From contig CAWDJF010000001.1 of assembly GCA_963802575.1 (NCBI GenBank), positions 335,026-399,025 on the forward strand: DNA of 64,000 nt, in the 5' to 3' direction. The translations under genes were made by a program, and so were the position numbers. Within the stretch, counting starts at the first letter, position 1. Every line of letters begins with the position of its first letter. The notes under the pieces are model-generated. The model ran no database searches, was not told where the DNA came from, and saw only the letters and a program-made list of their open reading frames with translations. This document shows positions 52,457 to 61,732 of this stretch, in pieces. The stretch is from DATFTE01 sp963802575. GTDB lineage: Bacteria; Acidobacteriota; Terriglobia; Terriglobales; Acidobacteriaceae.

Positions 52457-53314
52457 ATGGTTCTTGGGAGGTCTCCCATTTTGCCCCCTTTGCTCCGCGC
52501 GTGTGGGATAGTTCTGTTGACGGCGGTGGGTTGCCTGGGACAAGACGCCGCCAGTTTGAAAGACCTTCCGGCTGCCCCCTCCGCAGTGGCCATGGATCTG
52601 GCCAATCCCGAGGAAACCTCCGTCCAAGACACTCAGCAGACGCCCAACGGCCAGCAGGATGAAGGCCCGACGGTGAGGGATAAAGTGAAGGAGTTGCCCG
52701 AACAGGTCAAAGACTTTCCCGCTAAGATGAAAGACCTGCCGATTGTCTGGCTGATCGGCCCCTATATTCCGCACAAATATAAGCTCTCGCCGCTGACGTT
52801 GCGGGAACGGCGTGAGACGTATCTGCGCCAGACTTATTTCAATGCCGGTGCGTATTTTGCCCGAGCGTTCGCCGCGGGGGTCGATCAAGCGCGGGGAATT
52901 CCTTACGAGTGGGGCGGGGGGGTTGGCGGATACGGGCAGCGGTTTGCATCCCATTTCGGACAGTTTGCCATTGGCAACACGCTGATCGCGGCCGGAAACG
53001 CAGCGATGGGCTACGAGCCGCGCTATGACGTTTGCCGCTGTACGGGGTTCTGGCCTCGAACCCGTCATGCGTTCGTCCGCAATTTTGTGACTTATAACCG
53101 CACGGAAGAAGAACTTCGGCCGCAGATTCCGGTTTATGCGGGTACGTTCGCCGCCGGAGTCATTGCCAGCACCTGGAAACCCTCCAATAACCGCAGCATG
53201 GTGAAAGATGGGGCATACGCGGCGCTGGAGCAGGCGGGATACGGCGTGGCAGTAAACTGGATTCGAGAGTTCGCGCTCGATATCTTGAAGACTACAGGGG
53301 CGAACAAAAAGTGA
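52457..53314 (+). CDS. Secreted hypothetical protein
   Basis: A 285-residue protein from ATG 52457. It has a hydrophobic leader (LLRACGIVLLTAVGCLGQ) and then a Pro/Asp/Gln-rich linker with VRDKVKELPEQVKDFPAKMK. A ~170-residue C-terminal part follows (YIPHKYKLSPLTLRERRE, YGQRFASHFGQFAIGNTLIA, AGTFAAGVIASTWKPSNNRS). Gly/Ala stretches suggest membrane association. No characterised family is recognised. The upstream frame to 52328 is not conserved-looking. Confidence 0.65.
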   Translation: MVLGRSPILPPLLRACGIVLLTAVGCLGQDAASLKDLPAAPSAVAMDLANPEETSVQDTQQTPNGQQDEGPTVRDKVKELPEQVKDFPAKMKDLPIVWLIGPYIPHKYKLSPLTLRERRETYLRQTYFNAGAYFARAFAAGVDQARGIPYEWGGGVGGYGQRFASHFGQFAIGNTLIAAGNAAMGYEPRYDVCRCTGFWPRTRHAFVRNFVTYNRTEEELRPQIPVYAGTFAAGVIASTWKPSNNRSMVKDGAYAALEQAGYGVAVNWIREFALDILKTTGANKK

Positions 53315-53429
53315 GATTTATGAGGCTCGGTAACGCACAACCTTCTGGCCGGAGTTCTGGACAACAGTGACGCTTGGTGCGGCATGGTTTTGGCCCTGGC
53401 TGCACATTCGCGTCTTGCGATAAATCTTC

Positions 53430-53454
53430 CCTGGCCGGCGGGACGCCTGCGCTA
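53430..53454. repeat. GGCCGGCGGGACGCCTGCGC-type repeat overlapping a stop codon
   Basis: A copy of the 25-base palindrome with one change. On the minus strand its GTAG end provides the TAG stop of the DsbA-like gene. Confidence 0.8.
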
Positions 53455-54033
53455 CTCGTTCATCATCGCGTCAATCAATTGATACAACTGCGTCCGGTCA
53501 ACCACTTCCACAAACGGCTTCCCTTGCGTCTTGTTGCTCACCACGTAAATCGTCGGCGTGTGCTCCAGTCCCAGGCGCTGGCCCACGTCGCGGTCGGCGC
53601 GCACTTCGTCGGCAAACCTACCTTGGGGATCAACCACGAAGGGTAAGTCGACTTTGTGGTCGGTGGCGAACTTCTCGGAAAACGCGCGCAGCGTCGGCGG
53701 AGTGATTTCGGGCTGGTGCTGGAAGATGTAATCGCGATACTCGACGCCCAACTGCTTGGAGTGCGAGTCGAAAAAGCGCGCGATCACCGCGGCGTCGAAC
53801 GACCAGTTGTGCATCGGAAGCGGGTAATCGTGGCGGACGACGGGAATCTTATAGGTACGTCCAGCTTCGGCGACTAGCGGCGCGGCGCGGCGGCAGTCGG
53901 GACACTGCAGATCCTCAAACACCACGATCGCGACCTGGGCACCCTTGGGAGGCTTCAGGGCAGAGGTGTCGTTCTGAGCCAGCGCAGACGTGGTGAGAAG
54001 CAGCAGCGCGAGGGTCGTGAAAATCGTCTTCAT
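53452..54033 (-). CDS. Secreted DsbA-like thioredoxin-fold protein
   Basis: A 193-residue protein. A signal peptide (FTTLALLLLTTSALAQ) precedes a thioredoxin_4-type fold with the redox motif CPDC (FEDLQCPDCRRAAP) and a cis-Pro loop in LEHTPTIYVV. It is a likely periplasmic disulfide oxidoreductase of the DsbA/BdbD type. The stop codon lies in a dispersed repeat. It starts ~80 bases upstream of the ogt 3' end on the same strand. Confidence 0.88.
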   Translation of the reverse strand: MKTIFTTLALLLLTTSALAQNDTSALKPPKGAQVAIVVFEDLQCPDCRRAAPLVAEAGRTYKIPVVRHDYPLPMHNWSFDAAVIARFFDSHSKQLGVEYRDYIFQHQPEITPPTLRAFSEKFATDHKVDLPFVVDPQGRFADEVRADRDVGQRLGLEHTPTIYVVSNKTQGKPFVEVVDRTQLYQLIDAMMNE

Positions 54034-54112
54034 ATATTTACGTGGTGCCGGGACGGGGAATACTTGTCCCTATGGTAACCGCAAAAAGCCCTGGACCGCA
54101 AAGCACGAAACA

Positions 54113-54598
54113 CTAGAGCAGCGTAAGTTGGCGGCGTTCCAGGGCCAGCAGCTTTTCCTTGATGGGCAGGCCTCCGCCGTACCCGGTGAGCTTGCCATTG
54201 CTGCCAATCACGCGGTGGCAGGGAATAACGATGGGAATGGGATTAGATCCGTTCGCGAGACCGACCGCGCGCGAGGCCTTGGGATTGCCGATGCGCTGGG
54301 CGAGTTGGCCATAAGAAATCGTCTCTCCGAAGGGAATATCGCAAAGCCGTCGCCAGACCTTTTGCTGAAACTGGGTGCCATCGGGAGCAAGCGCGAGGTC
54401 GAAGTTTTCCAGCTTGCCGGCAAAATACGCTCGCAGCTGGCGGATGACTTCTTTCAGCGGACGGGCGTCTTCTTGCCAATCGGACTCTGGAGGATGAGCG
54501 CGTTTGCTGGACATGAATTCGATGCGGCGCAGTCCGGTTTCATCGGCGGCAAGAAGCAGCGGGCCGATGGGGCTGTCGATCTGGGTGTAGTTGGTCAT
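54113..54598 (-). CDS. ogt: O6-methylguanine-DNA methyltransferase
   Basis: A 161-residue suicide repair enzyme that transfers alkyl groups from O6-methylguanine to its own Cys. The active site PCHRVIGSNGKLTGYGGG is intact, and the helix-turn-helix region FGETISYGQLAQRIG is present. The ATG overlaps the stop of ada-alkA by four bases (ATGA), so the two repair genes are translationally coupled. Confidence 0.96.
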   Translation of the reverse strand: MTNYTQIDSPIGPLLLAADETGLRRIEFMSSKRAHPPESDWQEDARPLKEVIRQLRAYFAGKLENFDLALAPDGTQFQQKVWRRLCDIPFGETISYGQLAQRIGNPKASRAVGLANGSNPIPIVIPCHRVIGSNGKLTGYGGGLPIKEKLLALERRQLTLL

Positions 54599-56163
54599 GA
54601 TTGGTGCCTCAGGGTGCCGTCCGCTAAAGCGGACTTTGTCATTTTGTTGGGCGGGATCCCGGCGCTGACGTGCCGGGCAATTGGCTGTCGCCCCTTCGGG
54701 GCTCGACCGGCGGGGACGCCCGTTTCTCCATCAACCTTGCTTTGCCAGAGATACATGGCGGCGTAGGCACGCCAAGGTCGCCATGCTTGGGAACGAACTT
54801 CCAGTTCGCGTGGGTTGCTCAGACCCGTAGCATGTAGCAGTCCGAGATCGGCGGCAGGGAAGGCGTCTGGCTCGCCCAGGGCGCGCATGGCGACATATTG
54901 TGCCGTCCATTCACCGATGCCTGCGATGCGGCGGAAGTTCAACGTCCATTCTTCTACGTCCGCAACTCCGTCAAAGCTGATTTCGTGCTCGGCGACCGCG
55001 CGCGCCAGAGAACGAATGGTGTTGGCCCGTGCCCGGGGCAATCCGATGCGGGCAACATCGGCATCGGCAAGTTTTGCTGCACCGGGAAAGATGTGCGTCA
55101 CTCCATGATTGCCGGTGTCAGGTGTGCCGAACTCGCGGACCAACCTTCCAGCCAGGGTTGTGGCTCCGCGAACTGTGACCTGCTGGCCGAGAATGGCGCG
55201 GATCGCGAGTTCGAATCCGTCCCATGCGCCGGGTACGCGGAGGCCGGGGCGAGCGGCAATTGGTCGCGTGAGCAGCGGATCGCGGCGAAGGTGACGCGTG
55301 ATTTCCTGTGGCTCGGCGGCTAGATCGAACATGCGCCGCGCGCGTTCGACGATTAGAACAAGCGAACGCGGATCGGGAAAGTGAATGCGCAAAGCCACGG
55401 CGCTGGCGTCCTTGTCGATTGTCGCTTGCAGCCAGCCCGCGTGGTCGTCAAGTAGGAAGCTCCGGCGATACGTCTCGTGCTCGATCACCTCCACGCCCGG
55501 GATCGCGCGCGGCGCGAGAAATTCCAGAAGGCCCTTCCAATCGAAAGGCGGCCTGAAACGAAGCAGGAAGCGATATTCGTGCTCTTCCTCGGCGGGCGCG
55601 TGGTGAGCGAGATTGCGGATGTGGGTGGGCGTGCGTCCGTAGGTCTTCTGAAACGTGGCATTGAAACGGCGGACGCTGCCGAAGCCCGAGGCGAGCGCGA
55701 CTTCGTTCATGGGGAGCGAAGTCTCGTCGATCAGTTTTTTCGCGAAGTGCAGACGGCGAGTCTGGGCGATGCCAATCGGTGCGGCTCCGAGGTGTTGCAG
55801 AAACAGGCGCCGCAAGTGGCGCGATCCGATGCCGACGCGGGCGGCCAGCGAATCGATGCTGCCATCCTCGAGTGCGCTTTCGCTGATCAGTCGCAGGGCG
55901 CGAGAAACTGTGGCGGAAGTGCCAAGCCATGCCGGCGTTCCTGGAGAACATTCGGGGCGGCAACGCAGGCAGGGGCGGAATCCAGCCTCGGCCGCCGCTG
56001 CCGCGCTCGGGTAGTAGCGCACGTTCTTTTCTTTCGGCGGGCGCACCGGGCAGATGGGGCGGCAATAAACGCCCGTGGTCGCGACGGCGACGAAGAAGCG
56101 TCCATCAAAGCGTGGATCGCGGGCTAGGCGGGCGCGGGCGCAAGTTGTGGAATCGAGTTGCAT
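54595..56163 (-). CDS. Ada-type regulator fused to AlkA-type DNA glycosylase
   Basis: A 522-residue fusion. Residues ~10-80 are the Ada zinc/methyl-phosphotriester domain (TGVYCRPICPVRPP, then FRPCLRCRPE). An AraC HTH follows (about 85-180, GSVRRFNATFQKTYGRTPT). Then come AlkA_N and an HhH-GPD glycosylase (about 285-475) with LGQQVTVRGATTLA, a RIAGIGEWTAQYVAM hairpin and a catalytic Asp in AFPAADLGLL. The last ~40 residues (VPAGRAPKGRQPIARH...) are encoded by dispersed repeat DNA. It senses and repairs alkylation damage, coupled with ogt. Confidence 0.93.
   Translation of the reverse strand: MQLDSTTCARARLARDPRFDGRFFVAVATTGVYCRPICPVRPPKEKNVRYYPSAAAAAEAGFRPCLRCRPECSPGTPAWLGTSATVSRALRLISESALEDGSIDSLAARVGIGSRHLRRLFLQHLGAAPIGIAQTRRLHFAKKLIDETSLPMNEVALASGFGSVRRFNATFQKTYGRTPTHIRNLAHHAPAEEEHEYRFLLRFRPPFDWKGLLEFLAPRAIPGVEVIEHETYRRSFLLDDHAGWLQATIDKDASAVALRIHFPDPRSLVLIVERARRMFDLAAEPQEITRHLRRDPLLTRPIAARPGLRVPGAWDGFELAIRAILGQQVTVRGATTLAGRLVREFGTPDTGNHGVTHIFPGAAKLADADVARIGLPRARANTIRSLARAVAEHEISFDGVADVEEWTLNFRRIAGIGEWTAQYVAMRALGEPDAFPAADLGLLHATGLSNPRELEVRSQAWRPWRAYAAMYLWQSKVDGETGVPAGRAPKGRQPIARHVSAGIPPNKMTKSALADGTLRHQS
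54619..54720. repeat. Repeat block encoding the alkA tail
   Basis: GTCCGCTAAAGCGGAC is a perfect small hairpin. It is followed by GGCGGGATCCCGGCGCTGAC and the CGCCCCTTCGGGG hairpin. All are read in frame as the C-terminal tail of the Ada-AlkA protein. Confidence 0.7.
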
Positions 56164-56247
56164 GCTGAGACCACCATAGAACAATCGGGCCGAAATGGCT
56201 GGCCATTTTCGGACATCTATTCTCTAAGATACCGCGGCCCACCGGAT

Positions 56248-57444
56248 CTAGAGGAGCTTCTTGAGTTCGGAGAGCAAGCGGTCGATGTCTTCGGTCGAGT
56301 TGTAGAAGTGGCACGAGACGCGAATGCCCCCTACGTTCGAGGTGTAGCGGACCGAAACCAGGATTCTCTTTTCCAGCAGCCGATTCATGAGCGCGACGTT
56401 TTGCTCGGCAGTGCCGGCAGAGAAAGTCACGATGCCCGAGCGATATTTCGCGTCACGTGGCGTGACAATCGTGACCGGCAATTGCTCGAGTCCCGCAATC
56501 AGATGATCGGTCAGCGAGCGGATGTGAGCCGTGGTATTGTTCTGTCCGAGATTGTGAATAAGATTAAGGCTCGCCGCCAGACCGATCGCCCCCGGGTAGT
56601 TGGCGGTGCCTCCAGTTTCGAAGCGGCGAGTCGAAGCGGACATAGGCATAATCCGTGACAGGATGAGTCGTCGGAGTCTGAAAGTAGTTGCCCCATCCTC
56701 CGACGGGATCCGCTACCGATAGATATCCCGCAAGCGGCGGATGCAAACGCGGCAGGGCATCGCGGCTCACGTAAAGAAATCCGCAGCCGAAAGGGGCATT
56801 GAGCCACTTGTGCCCGCCACAGACGAGAATGTCGATGGGGGTGTCGCGCACGTCGAGCGGAACCGCTCCCAGTTGCTGGATGGCGTCAACCACCAGCCAG
56901 ATTTTGCGATCACCGCATAACTGGCTCAGTGCGGCGAGATCGCAGCGGTAGCCGTTGGTCCACTGCACGCTGCTGATGCAAATGACGCGTGTGCGTGGAG
57001 TGATGCGAGCTGCGAAGTCCTCAACCCGCGCTTCGCCATTGCGATTGGGAACCACGTCGACTTCCACGCCGTCTTTTTTTTCTGCAGCCAGGGAATAGCC
57101 ACTTCCATGAATTCCAAGTCAGAGATCAAGACGCGATCGCCAGATTCGAATGGGATCGCATTCGCGGCGAGAGAGAGTCCGTGCGAGGTGCTTTCCGTCA
57201 GCGCAATCTCGTCTTCGTGGGCGTTGATGAGACGGGCGACTGCGGGACGAGCCGCGGCGCGCATCTCGTCCATGAAAATGTGGTGGGCGGTCGACGATTC
57301 ATGCGGACAGACCATCGCAATGTCGAGAAATTTCTCGACTGCTTCGACTGCTGGCCGCGGCGCAAGCGAAACGCAGGCGGCATCGAGAAAAACTTTGTCG
57401 TGCAGGCCGGGGAAGTGCTGGCGGGCTGTGAGCATGGCTTCCAT
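56248..57444 (-). pseudogene. Class-V aminotransferase (cysteine-desulfurase-like), two frameshifts
   Basis: Three overlapping frames together give one complete ~398-residue PLP enzyme. The N-terminal piece has ALTESTSHGLSLAANAI. The middle has the PLP-lysine motif GGHKWLNAPFGCGF. The C-terminal piece has RRFETGGTANYPGAIG. Break 1 is at an eight-A run (57074-57081); nine A's, or six, would restore the frame. Break 2 (about 56625-56640) is repaired by removing one base. The family is isopenicillin-N-epimerase/cysteine-desulfurase-like. As written it is non-functional unless slippage occurs. Confidence 0.83.
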
Positions 57445-57448
57445 AGTA

Positions 57449-57558
57449 TCGAGTACGGTGTACCGAGTATCGAGAAAAAGCGCCCCGCGCTTGGTCTCGG
57501 TTCGACGTCATCCTGAGCCCGAGAGGGCGAAGGATCTGGCGTGCAGGGGCAGCCATCT
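57449..57558. repeat. Mixed repeats (GTACC and CATCCTGAGC types)
   Basis: GAGTACGGTGTACCGAGTAT (57451-57470) is a GTACC-family variant. CATCCTGAGCCCGAGAGGGC (57510-57529) is a CATCCCGAG-family variant. They fill the gap between the aminotransferase start and the mnmG stop. Confidence 0.6.
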
Positions 57559-57880
57559 TCTCAGAATCTATAGCGCGCTGGCTTGCTCGCGACGCTTCGC
57601 TTGGATTTCGATGTAGACGTTCACCAGCGAAACCGCCGCGGGAGTTACTCCGGGAATACGCGAGGCGTGGCCGAGAGTGCGGGGGCGGATCTTGAGCAAC
57701 TTCTCCTGCATTTCGCGCGACAGTCCGCTCACCGACTTGTAGTCGAACCAGTCAGGGATATTGCGCTGCTCCGACTTCTTCAGGCGATCGATGGCGCGCT
57801 GTTGCTGGCTGAGATATCCCGCGTACTTGATTTCCGTTTCTACGGACTTCAAGTCGTTGCGTATCGACGAAGAAAGGCCT

Positions 57881-57910
57881 GCCACGGATTCGCGCGGATT
57901 TTCGCGGATT
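57881..57910. repeat. CCACGGATTCGCGCGGATT-type repeat inside mnmG
   Basis: The same family as 30056-30131. Read in frame on the minus strand as TIRENPRESVAG, at a place where MnmG homologues lack these residues. Confidence 0.75.
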
Positions 57911-58036
57911 GTTTGGGTTGCGAAAAATCCGGGATTCAGTTCGCACAAGATTGCGGCTAGTTGTTCGATGGTCACTTCCGGACGCTTCAGGAATTGAGCT
58001 AGCGGCTGGCCCAGCGCGGAAGTAAAGTCAACGGCG

Positions 58037-58092
58037 GGAACACAAGGTCCCTCGACTTCGTTCGGCTGCGCCTCACTCCGCTCGGGATGACA
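58037..58092. repeat. CATCCCGAGCGGAGTGAGGC repeat inside mnmG (copy 2)
   Basis: A 56-base unit matching the copy at 59214-59269 with about five changes. Translated in frame as CHPERSEAQPNEVEGPCV within the mnmG C-terminal half. Confidence 0.9.
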
Positions 58093-58275
58093 CGGGGAGA
58101 GTAGGTCGAGCATGGCGCCTGTCAGTTTGGTTTTCTCCAGCGTCGCTCTTCATGCCTTCCAGCCGCTGCTGCTTCGTCTGAAAATCCGACCATGCCGCAT
58201 CGCTGATCAGACCCACGCGCCGGCCGTGTGGAGTAAGCCGGCGGTCGGCGTTGTCGATTCGTAGATGAAGGCGAA

Positions 58276-58309
<34 letters not shown>

Positions 58310-59213
58310 GTTGGTGCCCTTCGAAATCAGGTCGTCGATCAGGATCGCGGTGTAGGCCTCGGTGCGGTCGAGGATCAGCGGCGGCTGGTTCTTCACTTTG
58401 AGCGCGGCGTTGATTCCGGCCATCAGGCCCTGGCAGGCGGCTTCTTCGTAGCCGCTCGTGCCGTTGATCTGTCCGGCGAGAAAGAGGCCGGCAATCTTCT
58501 TGGTCTCGAGCGTGCGCTCCAGTTCCGTCGGATCAATCGAGTCGTATTCGATCGCATACCCGGGCCGCAGCATGTCGGCGGACTCGAGTCCCGGAATCGA
58601 TTTCAGAATCGCGAGCTGAACATCGATCGGCAGCGAGGTGCTCATGCCGTTCACATAGACCTCGTGCGTGTTCAGGCCCTCGGGCTCGAGAAAAAGCTGG
58701 TGCGTGGTCTTATCTGGGAACTTGACGATCTTGTCTTCGATCGACGGGCAGTAGCGCGGCCCGATCGATTGAATCTGTCCGCTATACATCGGCGAGCGGT
58801 GGACGTTCTCGCGAATCACGCGGTGCGTTTCTTCGGTAGTGAAGGCGATGTAACACGACACCTGCTTGTCATGATTGGTGACACGGCGGGTGCGGAAGCT
58901 GAAGGGCGTGGGATCGATGTCTCCCGGTTGCTCCTGGAAACGAGACCAATCGATGGAACGTCCGTCAAGCCGTGGAGGCGTGCCGGTCTTCAAGCGGCAA
59001 CCGCGCAGGCCGAGTTTCTTAAGCGCTTCTCCCAACAGCACAGCGGGAGGCTCGCCGGAACGTCCTGCGGGATACTGCTGTTCGCCGCAGTGAATAAGGC
59101 CGTTCAGGAACGTGCCGGTGGTGATGATGACCGCGCCAGCGCCGACGGTGCGACCGTCGCGAAGTTTGATACCACGGATAGTGCGGTCGCTGGTCGCTGG
59201 AGGCTGGTCGACG

Positions 59214-59269
59214 GAAACACAAGGTCTCTCGACTGCGTTCGGCAGCGCCTCACTTCGCTCGGGATGACA
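59214..59269. repeat. CATCCCGAGCGAAGTGAGGC repeat inside mnmG (copy 1)
   Basis: Translated in frame as CHPERSEALPNAVERPCV between LILEA and the IRGIKLRDG strand. Family members outside genes lie at 22830, 29227, 30580 and 57505. Confidence 0.9.
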
Positions 59270-59802
59270 GGCTTCAAGAATCAACTCCGCGACTTCCGCT
59301 TGCTTGATCTTGAGATTGGGCTCCGATTCCAGCACCTCGCGCATCCTGATGCGGTAGGCCTGCTTGTCGCACTGCGCGCGCGGAGACCAGACGGCGGGGC
59401 CACGTGACGTGTTTAGCAGGCGAAACTGGATGCCGACGGCATCGGTGACTTCTCCCATGATGCCGCCGAGGGCGTCGACTTCTCGGACCAAGTGTCCCTT
59501 GGCGATGCCGCCGATCGCGGGGTTGCACGACATCTGCGCGATCAGATCGAGGTTCAGCGTGTAGAGTGCGGTCTTCAGCCCCATGCGGGCGGAGGCCATA
59601 GCAGCTTCGCATCCGGCGTGTCCGGCGCCAACCACGACTACGTCGAATTGTTCGGTGAACTGCATGGTTAGGGGAGCCCCACAACACTGCACCTATTCTA
59701 GCAATCAATTGTGGGTTCTTCTCGCAAGGACAACAAGCCTCTGAGCGCTAAGAGCGGAAAGGATTCGCAAAGGTCGCTAAGAAGAGCAATGGCGGAGCAT
59801 CG

Positions 59803-59825
59803 TGGCCGGCTGGAAGCCGGCGCTA
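59803..59825. repeat. GTGGCCGGCTGGAAGCCGGC-type repeat overlapping a stop codon
   Basis: A variant of the 25-base palindrome. Its GTAG end on the minus strand supplies the TAG stop of the IPT/TIG gene, as also seen at 53452. Confidence 0.8.
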
Positions 59826-60722
59826 CTTTATCGGTCCGCCAATGTCAGTAAACGTGGCTTCCTGCCAATCCGGGGATGGCAGGTACCAGTTGCTGGCACC
59901 GGCTTCGTGATTGTTTCCGTCTGAGCCCGCCCAGGGAACGGTCGCGTCGCGCCAGTAATCCATTCCAACCTGCAGTAGAGCTCCGGGAGAAATACGGGCG
60001 CGGACTTTCACTGCGCATCCTTCTAACTTGCCCGGCGGGATTGTGGGACGCGCCGATGGTGGCCAGAAATGCCACACGCGGTCGGTCCGCTCGCCGACGT
60101 GCAGGATGACAATCTCGTGGTTGGAGTCGTAGTCAAAGGGCAGCGTGTCATGGAAGTTGCCACGTGCAAACCAGGGATGGCGGAGATAGAGGCCTCCGCG
60201 CAAGCTTCCGCTATCGTCGGTAAGAACAACGTCTTTGCCATCCACGCGGCAGGTCAATCGGACCGAGGCAATCTCCACCTGGGCCGATTCATATCCCGGC
60301 GCACGCGTATCGGCAATCGCAATCCCCCACAGCAGCACCGAATGAAACGGCCAGGGCGGAGGTACCGCGTTCACATAACCGCCCTTCCATCCCACGTCAT
60401 CGGGCACGCGCGAGTCGTTGCGCACCAGAAACGCAATCGGCGAGGCTGCCTGTCCTTGCGGAGTGACAACCGTGATGGGAGCCTCCGCAACCCAGCGCGG
60501 GACGATGGCGACTAATTTTTCCGCGGAAATCACTTTGAAGGTCGCTGGGGATTTTCCAAACAAGACGGATGTCGCACTCCCCAGATTCGCGCCCGAGATC
60601 TCAACCCGCGAGCCTTCCGAGCCACTGGTCGGGGAAATCGCCAGAATGCGCGTCTGTGCCATCGCGGCAGTGGAGAGAAATATCCACAGACAAGATCGCG
60701 TGATGGGCGACCGGAAACGCAT
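59823..60722 (-). CDS. Secreted IPT/TIG-domain protein
   Basis: A 299-residue protein. A signal peptide (SCLWIFLSTAAMAQ) is followed by an IPT/TIG Ig-like domain (ILAISPTSGSEGSRVEISG, TSVLFGKSPATFKVISAEKL). The rest (about 105-299) is a beta-rich domain with many Trp (HVGERTDRVWHFWPPSARPT) and no recognised family. It is probably an extracellular binding protein. Confidence 0.75.
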   Translation of the reverse strand: MRFRSPITRSCLWIFLSTAAMAQTRILAISPTSGSEGSRVEISGANLGSATSVLFGKSPATFKVISAEKLVAIVPRWVAEAPITVVTPQGQAASPIAFLVRNDSRVPDDVGWKGGYVNAVPPPWPFHSVLLWGIAIADTRAPGYESAQVEIASVRLTCRVDGKDVVLTDDSGSLRGGLYLRHPWFARGNFHDTLPFDYDSNHEIVILHVGERTDRVWHFWPPSARPTIPPGKLEGCAVKVRARISPGALLQVGMDYWRDATVPWAGSDGNNHEAGASNWYLPSPDWQEATFTDIGGPIK

Positions 60723-60895
60723 AAATCAACAGGTTTCTATCTTGCTGAAAAATCAGGAGGATGGTCAGTGATCATTGAACATGGCGGATGTACATCACAG
60801 CCTCGAGGGATTCGGGCGTGTATATTGGGGCTCTCATAGACGCTATCGACCAAAGACTGCCAACGACTGACCAACAACTAAGGGGAGTGAGGACC

Positions 60896-61597
60896 ATGAC
60901 CAGTCAGCAATTTTTCGAGGAACTCGATCGACGCATCGCTAAATACGATCTGCTCTGCCATCCGTTTTACAAGGCGTGGAGCGCAGGCGAGCTAACCCAG
61001 GAAGACCTTCGCGAATATGCGAAGGATTACTACCATCACGTGGAAGCGTTTCCGACATACCTGGCGGAATTCGGCATCCGCCTGGACGAAGGTGAGCTGC
61101 GCCGCGCCGTTCTCGCCAACATGCTCGACGAAAAAGGCGGAGACGATGTTTACGGAGAGTCTGCGCGTTCGCACTCCGACCTGTGGTTGGATTTCGTCGA
61201 AGGCATGGGAGCAAGCCGCGAGATGTGGATGCACGAACCGGTGAAGGAAATCCGTCAGCTCACGGACTTCTTCCATCGCACCGCCGACCAGGGATCGGCC
61301 GAAGAATGCCTGGCAGCGTTTTACGCTTACGAATCGCAGGTGCCGCGTGTGGCGAAAGAAAAAGCTCGCGGGTTGAAAGAACTGTACGGCGCCAACGAGA
61401 AGACATACGGCTACTTCACCCTGCACACCACGGCCGACGTTTATCACTCGCGGGTATGGAAGCAGCAACTGGCCAAGCGGGTGGAGGCGAATCCCGCGTC
61501 AGAAGAAAAGGCGTTGCAGGCGGCCGAAAATGCTGCCAAGGCGCTATGGAAAGCGTTGGATGGGATTGAGCAGCGCCGGCTGGTGAAAGCAGCGTAA
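60896..61597 (+). CDS. CADD-family (PqqC/TenA-fold) protein, possible pABA/folate role
   Basis: A 233-residue all-helical protein from ATG 60896, with GGGGAGTGAGG upstream. LLCHPFYKAWSAGELTQED, the YAKDYYHHVEAFPTYL helix, LANMLDEKGGDD and the C-terminal GYFTLHTTADVYHSRVW carry the Glu/His residues of the family's di-metal site. The chlamydial relative CADD makes p-aminobenzoate in a self-sacrificing reaction, so a folate role is plausible (inference). No other folate gene is nearby. Confidence 0.85.
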   Translation: MTSQQFFEELDRRIAKYDLLCHPFYKAWSAGELTQEDLREYAKDYYHHVEAFPTYLAEFGIRLDEGELRRAVLANMLDEKGGDDVYGESARSHSDLWLDFVEGMGASREMWMHEPVKEIRQLTDFFHRTADQGSAEECLAAFYAYESQVPRVAKEKARGLKELYGANEKTYGYFTLHTTADVYHSRVWKQQLAKRVEANPASEEKALQAAENAAKALWKALDGIEQRRLVKAA

Positions 61598-61599
61598 CC

Positions 61600-61672
61600 A
61601 TTGTCGATTTACGATTCTCGATTGCCGATTTGAAAACCTTCGTGGCCGCGTGGATCACCCACGCGGCGTTCT
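61600..61672. repeat. TTGTCGATTTACGATTC-type repeat and GCCGCGTGG hairpin
   Basis: Units such as CGATTTACGATTCTCGATTG (same family as 52128) are followed by the stem GCCGCGTGG...CCCACGCGGC at 61645-61667, after the CADD-family gene stop. The hairpin may terminate transcription. Confidence 0.6.
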
Positions 61673-61732
61673 TACGTTCGTGATTTCTTGGCACTGATTT
61701 TTTCGCGCGTCGTCGGATATACTCCCCTCGCC

